Assembly: GCF_009602705.1 (NCBI RefSeq) | Contig: NZ_VSWH01000001.1 | Span: 2,852,001 to 2,916,000 of the forward strand | Source of the DNA: Chryseobacterium vaccae | GTDB taxonomy: Bacteria > Bacteroidota > Bacteroidia > Flavobacteriales > Weeksellaceae | Reading direction: 5' to 3' | Length of the DNA stretch: 64,000 nt | In this document: piece after piece, positions 44,907 through 53,086 of the stretch | Layout: each line of letters opens with the position of its first letter | How positions within the stretch are numbered: position 1 is the stretch's first letter | The notes under the pieces: generated by a model | Databases searched by the model: none | Told to the model about the DNA's origin: nothing | What the model saw: the letters and a program-made list of their open reading frames with translations, nothing else | Program-made: the position numbers and the translations under genes

Positions 44907-46796
44907 TTATTTAATGATCAGTTTGGAAGTTTTGCTTTCTTTTCCATTGGAAATCTGTACCATATAAACTCCTTTTTCAAGTTGCTGGTCAATTTTGTAG
45001 ATTCCGTTTCTTTCTTCAGTTACAGATGGACTTGCAACAAGTCTTCCTGACATATCAGAGATTGAAATTTTCAGATTCTTGCCATTTTTAGCTTTAATGA
45101 ATACCTTATCTCCTGTAGCTACCGGATTAGGATAAATCACTAGGTCATCATTATCAGCTTTTACTTCGCTTGTTCCAAGGGTTGTTACCAATTTTACAGA
45201 ATAATCTTCAATCTGTCCATAGTTTAGCTGTCCACAAGGAGTATAAGAACCATTTACATCAGCTAAAACTCTCATACGAAGCGGCGTGTTCATTGTTGCA
45301 GTTGCCGGAGGGGTAAAGTTAGCTGTAAAAGTTCCCTCAAAATCAGCATTGGTTGGAACATTATTACCCGTAGCAACTAACTCAGTAGCTTCGAAAGTTC
45401 CATTATTGTTATAATCAATCCAAACTCTGATTGACTGGCTTACGCTAAGTCCTTGTATAAATCCTACCTCAATGGTCTGCTGTTGTCCCACTAATAAAGG
45501 AGTATAACCATTTGCAAGACAACCTTGAGAATAATCTATATAATATCTGATATCACCTGGCCAGGTAGGAGCAGATGCATTATTAATCTGTCCTAATTTT
45601 ACAGATGTTGGACCTGCCAAGAAAATATCATCTCCTGAAGCCCCTCCATTACTAGGATTAGTAACACCTGTAGGGTTACATGTAGCTGCAATAGGTGCAG
45701 TAGAAACAGATGTAGCAGGAAGTGCTGTTCCTCCCTTAGAGGTTGTTAAGCTGCTTCTGATCAACATGAATAAATCCTGTATTCTCTCCCCTTGTCCAGC
45801 TGTAAATTTCTGAGCAGTTGAGTTAGAATAATTCATCATATTATATTGTACACCCTGATAGTTTGCCCCAGTACATGTATTCGTTGCAGAATTAGTAGGA
45901 ACCGGCCACGCCCAATAACCACTTCCTGATCTTTCAGTGTCACACACTCCATCATCATCACTTTCACAGTTTGTTGTTGTTGGAGGACAATAATCTGGAT
46001 CTCCTGGTATAGCATCATAAGTACCTCCTTGAAAAGTATGATATAATCCCATTGCATGACCAAATTCATGAGCAAACGTTGTATCATAAGCATTAGTTAC
46101 TACTCCTGCCTTCATAAAAGACTCATAGTTACTATCCAAATTGTTCGGGAAGGCTGCAAATCCCATTAAACCCTCGTTAGGGCTAGGATCTCCATTAAAC
46201 TGAGTAATCAGATAAATATTAAAATAAGAGGCTTCCGGCCAGTGGGGAGCTAATCCTTTAATAGCATTCCTGGATGCTCCAGTAGTTGTTTGGTATGCCA
46301 TTCCGGATGCATTGTACCCAGGAAGAGAAGTTGCGTTATATCTTACAATACCTGTTGTAGCAGTACAGTTCGGACTTCTTTTTGCCAAAACTAATTTAAT
46401 AGGAAATACTGCGGGAGTACCAAAATCAGCAGCTGGTGCACCAGGTGTTCCAGGAGCTGGCCAAGGATGGGTACCAGCATACATCTTATTAGCATTCTCT
46501 ATCCAGGTCTGAATCTGAGCATCAGTTCTTGCAAACTGAGGATCATTCCCCTCAATCACGTGAACAACTACTGGAATTTCATAAACATCATTCACTTTTT
46601 TAGCAGATACAGATAGAGGATTTGCTTTTCTTTCTGCCTGAATCTTTTTAACCAACTGGTCAAAAACCTTTCTCATTCCAGGATTTTCTCTATCCTGAGA
46701 TTTTAAAGTTTCTTCAAATCCACATATTCTCTGTTTCTGTTGTGCAGATAGAGAAAGTGAAAACAGCATAGCTCCATAAAGGAAAGTTTTCTTCAT
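44907..46796 (-). CDS. Secreted M43-type metalloprotease with GEVED and T9SS type A domains
   Basis: A 629-residue exported protease. After the signal peptide (ending SLSAQ) and a pro-region, the metzincin motif HEFGHAMGLYH is at 243-253 (zinc ligands H243, H247, H253) and the Met-turn is YNMMNYS, placing it in the pappalysin/cytophagalysin (M43) group. PVVVHVIEGND begins the catalytic domain. A GEVED-type beta domain follows (RVWIDYNNNGTFEATEL, LRMRVLADVNGSYTPCG, YGQIEDYSVKLV). The C-terminus (LVIYPNPVATGDKVFIKAKN to KLIIK) is the T9SS type A sorting signal. It likely digests external proteins. The long intergenic region upstream is AT-rich. Confidence 0.94.
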   Translation of the reverse strand: MKKTFLYGAMLFSLSLSAQQKQRICGFEETLKSQDRENPGMRKVFDQLVKKIQAERKANPLSVSAKKVNDVYEIPVVVHVIEGNDPQFARTDAQIQTWIENANKMYAGTHPWPAPGTPGAPAADFGTPAVFPIKLVLAKRSPNCTATTGIVRYNATSLPGYNASGMAYQTTTGASRNAIKGLAPHWPEASYFNIYLITQFNGDPSPNEGLMGFAAFPNNLDSNYESFMKAGVVTNAYDTTFAHEFGHAMGLYHTFQGGTYDAIPGDPDYCPPTTTNCESDDDGVCDTERSGSGYWAWPVPTNSATNTCTGANYQGVQYNMMNYSNSTAQKFTAGQGERIQDLFMLIRSSLTTSKGGTALPATSVSTAPIAATCNPTGVTNPSNGGASGDDIFLAGPTSVKLGQINNASAPTWPGDIRYYIDYSQGCLANGYTPLLVGQQQTIEVGFIQGLSVSQSIRVWIDYNNNGTFEATELVATGNNVPTNADFEGTFTANFTPPATATMNTPLRMRVLADVNGSYTPCGQLNYGQIEDYSVKLVTTLGTSEVKADNDDLVIYPNPVATGDKVFIKAKNGKNLKISISDMSGRLVASPSVTEERNGIYKIDQQLEKGVYMVQISNGKESKTSKLIIK

Positions 46797-47068
46797 TTTA
46801 CAAATATTTTTAGTTTTTAAGTTATTTAATAATAGATTGTTTAAGTGTCTGTTATCAACTCTTAAAAAGAATCTATTTTAAAAGATCAATATAGTTAGTA
46901 GAGAAAAATATACTTTTGTTACATAAATAACATTATTTTTTTACCACATTATTATGTTATTTATGATTTTAAAAATGAATTATCTCTTTTTTTATTAAAA
47001 TTAAAAATACAATTAAAGAAATATTTTTCTAGTAAAAAGATTAAGCCACGGATATAATAGATATCATC
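46797..47068. other. AT-rich intergenic region upstream of the M43 gene
   Basis: About 270 bases with very high A+T, including the run TTTTTATTAAAATTAAAAAT. I see no gene, no clear TAnnTTTG element at a sensible distance and no repeat. It presumably holds the protease promoter. Confidence 0.35.
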
Positions 47069-47071
47069 AAA

Positions 47072-47097
47072 AAAACCACATGTGATAGTGTGGTTTT
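47072..47097 (-). terminator. guaB terminator
   Basis: AAAACCACA pairs with TGTGGTTTT around 8 bases, flanked by A-runs and T-runs, 25 bases beyond the guaB stop. Confidence 0.8.
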
Positions 47098-47121
47098 TTT
47101 GATTATGCTGAAAATTTTATC

Positions 47122-48582
47122 TTATAAAGAATAATTCGGAGCTTCCTGCGTGATAATCACGTCATGAGGGTGGGATTCTTTTAATCCGCTTCCTGTGATC
47201 ATCACCATTTTGGTATCTTTCTGTAACGCTTCAACATCTTTAGCACCACAGTATCCCATACCGGCTCTTAAGCCTCCTGTCAGTTGGAAAATTACATCTT
47301 CCAGCTTTCCTTTGCTTGGAACTCTTCCTTCAATTCCTTCCGGAACGAATTTTTTAGCTTCACTCTGGAAATACCTTTCTTTTCCTCCTCTCTTCATTGC
47401 GGAAAGACTTCCCATTCCCTGGTATGTTTTGAATTTTCTTCCCTGGAAAATAATTTCTTCACCCGGTGCTTCGTCGGTTCCTGCTAACAGTGATCCTAGC
47501 ATTACTGCTCCTGCTCCACTTGCAATAGCTTTTACAATATCTCCGGAAAGTTTAATTCCTCCGTCTGCGATTACTGCTACATTTTTAGTTTTAGCATATT
47601 CGTAAACGTTATAGATGGCAGATAACTGAGGTACTCCTACTCCTGCCACAACTCTCGTTGTACAAATAGAGCCAGGGCCTACTCCTACTTTTAAAACATT
47701 GGCTCCTGCTTTAATCAGATCTTCTGCAGCTTCAGCTGTTACAATATTTCCACCTACAATATCCAGATCCGGATATGCTTTTCTGATTTCTGAGATTTTA
47801 TCCAAAACTCCTTTTGAATGTCCGTGAGCAGAATCAATACCGATAATATCAACACCTGCCTGAACCAGAGCTGCAATTCTGTCCAGAGTATCTTCTCCTA
47901 CTCCTACACCGGCACCTACAATAAGACGACCGTTGTTATCTTTGTTTGCATTCGGGTATTCAAGTTGATTATCAATATCTTTGATGGTAATTAGGCCTAC
48001 CAGTTTATTGTCTTTATCAACAATCGGAAGCTTTTCCACTCTGTTCTTAAGAAGGATTTCTTTTGCTTTCTCAAGGTTGGTATCTTTATCAGAAGTGATC
48101 AGATTATCTTTGGTCATGATCTCTTCTACTTTCATATCAAGATTCTCCTGATATTTTACATCTCTGTTGGTGATGATACCGATAAGAACATTATCTGTAT
48201 CTACCACCGGAAGACCTGAAATTTTGAACTTCGCCATCATCTCTTTGGCCTGGCCAAGAGTATGATCTTTAGAAAGGGTTACTGGATCTGAGATCATCCC
48301 GTTTTCGGAGCGTTTTACTCTGTTTACCTGTGCTGCCTGCTCGGCAATCGGCATATTTTTATGGATAAATCCTAACCCTCCCACTCTTGCTAGAGCAATA
48401 GCAAGATCAGCTTCTGTAACGGTGTCCATTGCAGCGGAAACGATCGGAACATTCAGCGTAATTTTGTCGGTAAGTCTTGATTTTAATGATACCTGGTTAG
48501 GTAAAACTTCTGAATAAGCAGGGACTAGAAGAACGTCATCGAAAGTGATGGCTGTCTCTACAATTTTGTTATGAATAGACAT
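47122..48582 (-). CDS. guaB: IMP dehydrogenase
   Basis: GuaB oxidises IMP to XMP with NAD+, the rate-limiting step to GMP. The 486-residue protein has the TIM-barrel start [14 protein letters not shown], then two CBS domains ([20 protein letters not shown] and [19 protein letters not shown]), then the catalytic loop [18 protein letters not shown] with the active-site Cys in [15 protein letters not shown] near the end fits the C-terminal part of the barrel. The length is normal. A -7 element lies 15 bases upstream. Confidence 0.97.
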   Translation of the reverse strand: MSIHNKIVETAITFDDVLLVPAYSEVLPNQVSLKSRLTDKITLNVPIVSAAMDTVTEADLAIALARVGGLGFIHKNMPIAEQAAQVNRVKRSENGMISDPVTLSKDHTLGQAKEMMAKFKISGLPVVDTDNVLIGIITNRDVKYQENLDMKVEEIMTKDNLITSDKDTNLEKAKEILLKNRVEKLPIVDKDNKLVGLITIKDIDNQLEYPNANKDNNGRLIVGAGVGVGEDTLDRIAALVQAGVDIIGIDSAHGHSKGVLDKISEIRKAYPDLDIVGGNIVTAEAAEDLIKAGANVLKVGVGPGSICTTRVVAGVGVPQLSAIYNVYEYAKTKNVAVIADGGIKLSGDIVKAIASGAGAVMLGSLLAGTDEAPGEEIIFQGRKFKTYQGMGSLSAMKRGGKERYFQSEAKKFVPEGIEGRVPSKGKLEDVIFQLTGGLRAGMGYCGAKDVEALQKDTKMVMITGSGLKESHPHDVIITQEAPNYSL

Positions 48583-48596
48583 CTTTACTTTCTTTG

Positions 48597-48604
48597 CAAA
48601 ATTA
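48597..48604 (-). promoter_or_regulatory. -7 promoter element of guaB
   Basis: On the - strand this reads TAATTTTG, 14 bases before the ATG at 48582. Confidence 0.5.
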
Positions 48605-48680
48605 GGTTATTTTGATGAGATATGAAAATCCTTTTTGATAGTTTAAATAAAATTTAATAATCAATAACTTAAATCAAAAA

Positions 48681-48700
48681 ACCGTTCTTATGTGAACGGT
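48681..48700 (-). terminator. Terminator of the ECF sigma operon
   Basis: ACCGTTC pairs with GAACGGT around 6 bases, with A5 on the left (U-run for the - strand), after the last gene of the operon (48756-49460). Confidence 0.75.
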
Positions 48701-48755
48701 CTTTTTGTACAAAATAAAATTAGTATTATATGAAACTACTTGTTTAAGTTTATTA

Positions 48756-49460
48756 TTATTTTACAACCTGTCCGCTTTCATCCAGCTTGTCAATGTGCGT
48801 CTGATTATTCTTATCAATATATACTTTAAGGCGTATACGGCCATTGGTATCTTTTATAAAAAGTCCTACATCTCCGTTGGCAGCTTTTCCTGCAAAAAAC
48901 CGCTCTGTAGTCAACTTTCCTTCTGTTCTTAATTTTGCATAGGCTCTTTTAGAAGCAGCAGGGTCATTGAGACGTTTTAATGAATCTTCAAATTTTATAA
49001 TCTCTTCTAACGGGAAATCATCCGGACGATCCCATAATTTCAGGCCATAGGTTCGATTTTTTTTATCTCCTGTTCCTTCCGAATACTGAAGCTGCATGAT
49101 CTGATCTGTTTTTTTCTGATCTACAGAATATACCATCCCGGATCCGTTTTCATCTGCTCCGTATACAAGCCCGCCACACTCATAGCCCAATTCATTGAAG
49201 AAAATGATACCGGCATTTCTTTCTCTTGGTTCCATACTTTTATTATTGACCATTCCGGGATGCTGGCGTTTCTGGTTGCTGAGTACCATTTTCAGCTTCC
49301 CGTCTTTTTCAACAATATTGATCCGTTCCACATCTATTTCTTCAAAGCGTTGTTTTGAATTCTGATCCTTAAATGCCAGAAAGAAAAATAGGATACATAC
49401 TATAGTGAGAGATACTGCATAAATTTTAAGGATACGCACTTCTCTGATTAATTTTTCCAT
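48756..49460 (-). CDS. Single-pass membrane protein of unknown function
   Basis: A 234-residue protein from the ATG at 49460; a longer frame to 49508 overlaps the previous gene by 20 bases. One membrane helix near the start (KIYAVSLTIVCILFFFLAF) is followed by a soluble domain with VERINIVEKDGKLKMVLSNQ, NAGIIFFNELGYECGGLVYG, RLRTEGKL-like and GDVGLFIKDTNGRIRLKVYI segments, ending DKLDESGQVVK. The repeated 'ING-R-LKV' strands look like a beta-rich domain outside the membrane. No named family is recognised. It is the last gene of the ECF operon. Confidence 0.68.
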   Translation of the reverse strand: MEKLIREVRILKIYAVSLTIVCILFFFLAFKDQNSKQRFEEIDVERINIVEKDGKLKMVLSNQKRQHPGMVNNKSMEPRERNAGIIFFNELGYECGGLVYGADENGSGMVYSVDQKKTDQIMQLQYSEGTGDKKNRTYGLKLWDRPDDFPLEEIIKFEDSLKRLNDPAASKRAYAKLRTEGKLTTERFFAGKAANGDVGLFIKDTNGRIRLKVYIDKNNQTHIDKLDESGQVVK

Positions 49461-49488
49461 ATTAAAAGTGTTTGGTTGGTATGAATAA

Positions 49489-49989
49489 TTATTTATCAGA
49501 AGCAGCATTGATCATCTTTGAAATATCGTCAGGCGTAAAGTTTCCTTTAACATCTACAAAGACCAGATCTTTAGCTGAGTTGACCGTAATCAGCATATTC
49601 TTAATGGCATCACCGTTTTGTTTTACCCGGATATTTACATTATCGCCGTCATGTTTGATGGTGGCCCATTCTTCATAATTATTCCGGTTCAGGTAATCAG
49701 CATAGTCTTTCAGCATTGAACTGCTGCCATTTTCAACCGTCATCACCTTTATCTTGGAAATCTTTTTAACCAGGTTGATTACGTCTTCATTTTCACCATC
49801 TTCTCTCAATGCTTTTTTAATGTAAGGCTTGGCAAGAAACATAGGAACATTCACACTTAGAAACCGGGCTCCTTCAAAATCATAATCTTTATCTTTAAAG
49901 AAAGCCATATTCGGTTTTCCGGATACTGCACATGACTGAAGCATGATGATAGCCAGAATAGCACAAAAAATGTTTTTAAGAGTTTTCAT
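49489..49989 (-). CDS. DUF4252 lipoprotein
   Basis: A 166-residue lipoprotein (lipobox IMLQSC, signal peptide of 20 residues). The mature domain matches DUF4252: KVMTVENGSSSMLKDYADYL, NRNNYEEWATIKHDGDNVNI, KNMLITVNSAKDLVFVDVKG and FTPDDISKMIN. DUF4252 proteins are common behind ECF sigma genes in Bacteroidota and their function is not known. Its N-terminal neighbour carries the same domain fused to a GIN domain. The gaps to its neighbours are 12 and 28 bases, so it is one transcript. Confidence 0.85.
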   Translation of the reverse strand: MKTLKNIFCAILAIIMLQSCAVSGKPNMAFFKDKDYDFEGARFLSVNVPMFLAKPYIKKALREDGENEDVINLVKKISKIKVMTVENGSSSMLKDYADYLNRNNYEEWATIKHDGDNVNIRVKQNGDAIKNMLITVNSAKDLVFVDVKGNFTPDDISKMINAASDK

Positions 49990-50001
49990 GGTTTTAGTTC
50001 T

Positions 50002-51288
50002 TTATTTAACTTGTCTGAAACTGCCTCCGGAAACTTTATCAACCTTAACATCCAGCTCAGGATTTCCTTTTAATCTTACTGCAGCCCCAGAAGAAGCTCT
50101 TACCTTTAGTTTATCTGTAACAAACAGGGAAAGGCTTGCTCCTGATGTGGATTCTGCTGTAGCGGTACCAATTTTAAGATCATCAGCCTTACAGGAAGCA
50201 CCACTGCTAATATCAATGGTAGCAGATCCTGCCTCACCAGATAAAACAGCACTTGCTCCACTTGAAGTGTCCAATGCTAATTTTGGGGTGTTAATATCCA
50301 CACTCGCACTGGCTCCAGAATTAACATCTATATTGGCTGTTTCTCTGGCATTAAATTTACCTTTAATAACCCCACCCGATGACCCATTAATCTTTAATTT
50401 GTTTTCTGTTACAAGATTAACCGCTGTAAAAATAGCTCCGGTAGAAGTCGTTATTTCATTAATATGGGGCGCAGATACGTTGACGTTAAGATTTTTAAAT
50501 CTCAGGTTTCGTACTCCTTTGTTATCTACATAAATCCTTAGAACTCCGTCTTCAACTTTGGTGATGACGTATTGGAGCTTATCTGCATCAGCAAGCACTT
50601 TTACACTTCTTGTATTTTCCTGCTTATAAATTACGTTTACTCCCAGACTGGCATCAATTTTAGAGAATTCTCCAACATTTCTGCTGTCACCATTAAGGTA
50701 AGACGAGGCATTGTCTGAAGCAAAAGAGTTTTTTGTAGAAGATTGTGAAGAACTTACGGTTGTTTCGCTGGAATTGATGATTTTATTCACATCAGACAAT
50801 TTCATTTTACCGTTGAGAATAAAAATAATATTCTCTTCTTTGGAATCTACGTTGAAGACCAGATTTTCCAGATAATTGTCTTTTTCAGTTTCAGCCAGGA
50901 ATTTCATAGAAACACCATCACTGTTCATAGACATCAGCTCATTGAATTTAAGGCTGTTTAATGCCCTGTTTACTTTATTGGTCTGCTGTTCATTCAGTTT
51001 GATATGTTCCAGGTTTTCATCTTTCAGATGATCAGGAAATGTAATTTTAGGAATAATCAGGAGCTTAAGGCCGTCTACCTCATTCAGAATGGGTTTGATC
51101 TTGCCAACATATTCGTCGTTAATATCAAGGGTATTCAGTAATTTGAACATGGGTTTCTTAATATTGATGGACGTTACACCACCGCTCTTCTCAAAATTCT
51201 GGAAAAGCTGGTTGAGCTGTTCAGTCTGTGCGGAAAAAGTCACAAAACTGCTTAAAAAAATGGTTAATATATATAATATCTTTTTCAT
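50002..51288 (-). CDS. DUF4252 and GIN-domain fusion, exported
   Basis: A 428-residue exported protein (signal peptide ending TFSAQ). The first ~170 residues resemble DUF4252 (GGVTSINIKKPMFKLL, FNELMSMNSDGVSMKFLAE). A Ser/Thr-rich linker leads to a ~230-residue GIN domain (DUF2807, 'head GIN'): a right-handed beta-helix-like series with EFSKIDASLGVNVIYKQENT, ADADKLQYVITKVEDGVLRI, NVNVSAPHINEITTSTGAIF and repeated SSGAS/SGASC turns. It probably folds as a surface or periplasmic beta-solenoid. The repeated Ser-Gly-Ala turns mark the coils. Confidence 0.85.
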   Translation of the reverse strand: MKKILYILTIFLSSFVTFSAQTEQLNQLFQNFEKSGGVTSINIKKPMFKLLNTLDINDEYVGKIKPILNEVDGLKLLIIPKITFPDHLKDENLEHIKLNEQQTNKVNRALNSLKFNELMSMNSDGVSMKFLAETEKDNYLENLVFNVDSKEENIIFILNGKMKLSDVNKIINSSETTVSSSQSSTKNSFASDNASSYLNGDSRNVGEFSKIDASLGVNVIYKQENTRSVKVLADADKLQYVITKVEDGVLRIYVDNKGVRNLRFKNLNVNVSAPHINEITTSTGAIFTAVNLVTENKLKINGSSGGVIKGKFNARETANIDVNSGASASVDINTPKLALDTSSGASAVLSGEAGSATIDISSGASCKADDLKIGTATAESTSGASLSLFVTDKLKVRASSGAAVRLKGNPELDVKVDKVSGGSFRQVK

Positions 51289-51303
51289 GGGATTGATTGG
51301 GGT

Positions 51304-51978
51304 TTAGTATTCATTGTCAATGCTTTCATTTTTCTGGGAAGTGGCTACTGTTTTTTTAAACTCATTTCCCAATTTCATAAAGGAATATTTAGCAACATCT
51401 ATTGCTTCTTTTTCACTGGTGATTCTTTTTCCGTTGACAATCACGTAGGAATCATCATATTGTGTAGAATCATTTACATCTTCAGCTTTTTGGACGGTAG
51501 AATTGCTTACATACCTTGGTTTTGATTCCTTTTTCAGGCGTCCTCTTTTTGGAAGGATCTCATCCATAACATCTTTCTCTGCCACTGGATTATCCTGAAA
51601 AATAGAATCTTTTTTAGCTCCGGAAATAGAATCTGTATGGTTTACTGCTACCTGCTCCTGATGATCATTATTCTCTTCGATAAATCCTGATTTCTGTTTC
51701 AGCACCTCATCTTTCACCAGCTTTTCTTTATCCTGAACACTGGAATTCAATCCGTTAAAGACAAAACCAATGCTGAGCAGGATAAGCAGTCCGGCAGCCA
51801 GCCAGCCCCATTTCGGAAAAGAAGGTTTCTTCTCCAGCGGAATGACCGGAGCTTCTTTTGTTTCGGGAGTTCCTTCTTCTGTCTGCTGAAGGAAATCATC
51901 GAAACTCCAGTCCATTTTTTCTTCTTTTATTTCCCGGAAGATTTCGTCGTATTTATTTTGAAATTGATCTTTGCTCAT
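51304..51978 (-). CDS. Putative anti-sigma factor or membrane partner of the ECF sigma
   Basis: A 224-residue protein with a soluble N-terminus (MDWSFDDFLQQTEEG, about residues 22-36), one membrane helix (WGWLAAGLLILLSIGFVFN, about 76-94), and a charged C-terminal tail. It overlaps the sigma gene by 26 bases, the usual arrangement for sigma and anti-sigma pairs. The N-terminal ~50 residues would be the sigma-binding part. The tail has DSTQYDDSYVIVNGKRITSE, a motif often seen in Bacteroidota membrane partners. The anti-sigma role is inferred from position and topology. Confidence 0.62.
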   Translation of the reverse strand: MSKDQFQNKYDEIFREIKEEKMDWSFDDFLQQTEEGTPETKEAPVIPLEKKPSFPKWGWLAAGLLILLSIGFVFNGLNSSVQDKEKLVKDEVLKQKSGFIEENNDHQEQVAVNHTDSISGAKKDSIFQDNPVAEKDVMDEILPKRGRLKKESKPRYVSNSTVQKAEDVNDSTQYDDSYVIVNGKRITSEKEAIDVAKYSFMKLGNEFKKTVATSQKNESIDNEY

Positions 51979-52462
51979 AGCTCATCAGTTGTGAAATTTG
52001 TTCTTTTACTTTTTGCCTGGCACGCATAAGATTTACTCTTACCGCATTTTCTTCCATTTCCAGCATTTCGGAAATTTCGGATACCTCATATTCTTCTACG
52101 TCTTTCAGATGGATTACCATTTTCTGTTTTTCAGGAAGCTGATTGATAAAACCAACAATATACTCCTTCAGGTTATTAATATCCATGCTGTACAATTCTG
52201 ATCTGTGAAGTTGCAAATCTGCAAATCCCAGCTTCACATCATGATGCTTTAGGCGGTTCAGGCACTCATTCCGTACAGATTTCAAAGCATAGGAGCGGAA
52301 ATTTCCAAAATGCTCCAGTTCATCTTTTTTCTGCCAGAACTTCATCATCAGGTCCTGTACTACGTCTTCGGCCTCATCACTGCTCATCACGAATCTTTTC
52401 GCAAAACGATACATCTCGTCTTTGAGAATAAACACCGTATTCTTAAAAGTTTCTTGGGTCAT
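51953..52462 (-). CDS. ECF-type RNA polymerase sigma factor
   Basis: A 169-residue sigma-70 family protein of the ECF class, with only regions 2 and 4. Region 2 has YRFAKRFVMSSDEAEDVVQD, then LMMKFWQKKDEL; region 4 has IHLKDVEEYEVSEISEMLEM, then EENAVRVNLMRARQKVKEQ (helix-turn-helix). It heads an operon of five genes running left to 48.8 kb. The ECF sigma would direct RNA polymerase to a stress or envelope regulon, probably including this operon. Confidence 0.92.
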   Translation of the reverse strand: MTQETFKNTVFILKDEMYRFAKRFVMSSDEAEDVVQDLMMKFWQKKDELEHFGNFRSYALKSVRNECLNRLKHHDVKLGFADLQLHRSELYSMDINNLKEYIVGFINQLPEKQKMVIHLKDVEEYEVSEISEMLEMEENAVRVNLMRARQKVKEQISQLMSYEQRSISK

Positions 52463-52522
52463 GAGTTTTGTTTCTATAGGTAAGACAACTGCCTTTTTAT
52501 TTTTATTACATCATAAAATAAA

Positions 52523-52547
52523 AAAAACTTCATTTTTTGAAGTTTTT
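52523..52547 (-). terminator. Terminator of the HTH regulator gene
   Basis: AAAAACTTCA pairs with TGAAGTTTTT around 5 bases, flanked by A/T runs. It overlaps the HTH stop codon. Confidence 0.7.
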
Positions 52548-52896
52548 ATTTTTTATCGAGAAGTTGCCGGAGATAAATGATCTCAGCATCTTTATCTTTA
52601 AGCCTTTGCTCGTACTGTTCTATCAGTTTTTCAGGAAGTTGATTTTGATAAATAAAACCATTATTTCCTCCATGTACATTATCATAATGAAAAGAGAGTC
52701 CATCATTACTCAGGAAATCCAGAACGCTTACTTCTAAAACTTTTGCAATATCCTCTACCTGAGAAAAAGCGGGCTTACTCTTATCATTTTCAAAATTAGA
52801 ATAAGTCTTCTGAGAAACATTCAGCACCTCTGCCAGATATTCCTGAGTTAAATTTTTGCTGATCCTTGCCTTTTTCAGTTTTTCTCCTAGAGTCAT
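52546..52896 (-). CDS. Cro/CI-type helix-turn-helix regulator
   Basis: A 116-residue protein from the ATG at 52896 (a longer frame to 52917 runs into the promoter). The N-terminal HTH_3 domain is LGEKLKKARISKNLTQEYLA, then EVLNVSQKTYSNFENDKSKP (recognition helix SQKTYSNFE). The C-terminal half is a coiled coil (PEKLIEQYEQRLKDKDAEII) that likely dimerises. The target is unknown. It is divergent from the disrupted lipoprotein gene. Confidence 0.85.
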   Translation of the reverse strand: MTLGEKLKKARISKNLTQEYLAEVLNVSQKTYSNFENDKSKPAFSQVEDIAKVLEVSVLDFLSNDGLSFHYDNVHGGNNGFIYQNQLPEKLIEQYEQRLKDKDAEIIYLRQLLDKK

Positions 52897-52914
52897 AACA
52901 CAATGTATTTTTAC

Positions 52915-52922
52915 CAAAATTA
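52915..52922 (-). promoter_or_regulatory. -7 promoter element of the HTH regulator
   Basis: On the - strand this reads TAATTTTG, 18 bases before the ATG at 52896. It rules out the longer start at 52917. Confidence 0.5.
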
Positions 52923-52994
52923 CATATTTTTTCCTTTAGAAAAATAATACGGAAATCAGTAATTTCTAACTATATTTTATTTATGTTTATTTCA

Positions 52995-53002
52995 TAAGTT
53001 TG
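52995..53002 (+). promoter_or_regulatory. -7 promoter element of the lipoprotein gene at 53 kb
   Basis: TAAGTTTG fits TAnnTTTG and lies 50 bases before the ATG at 53053. Confidence 0.4.
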
Positions 53003-53086
53003 TGAGGTAATAAAAAAACAATTATATTTAGTTCACTAAAATTCAAATGTGTATGAGAAAAAAATTAAATCTAAAAAGATTGCTCC

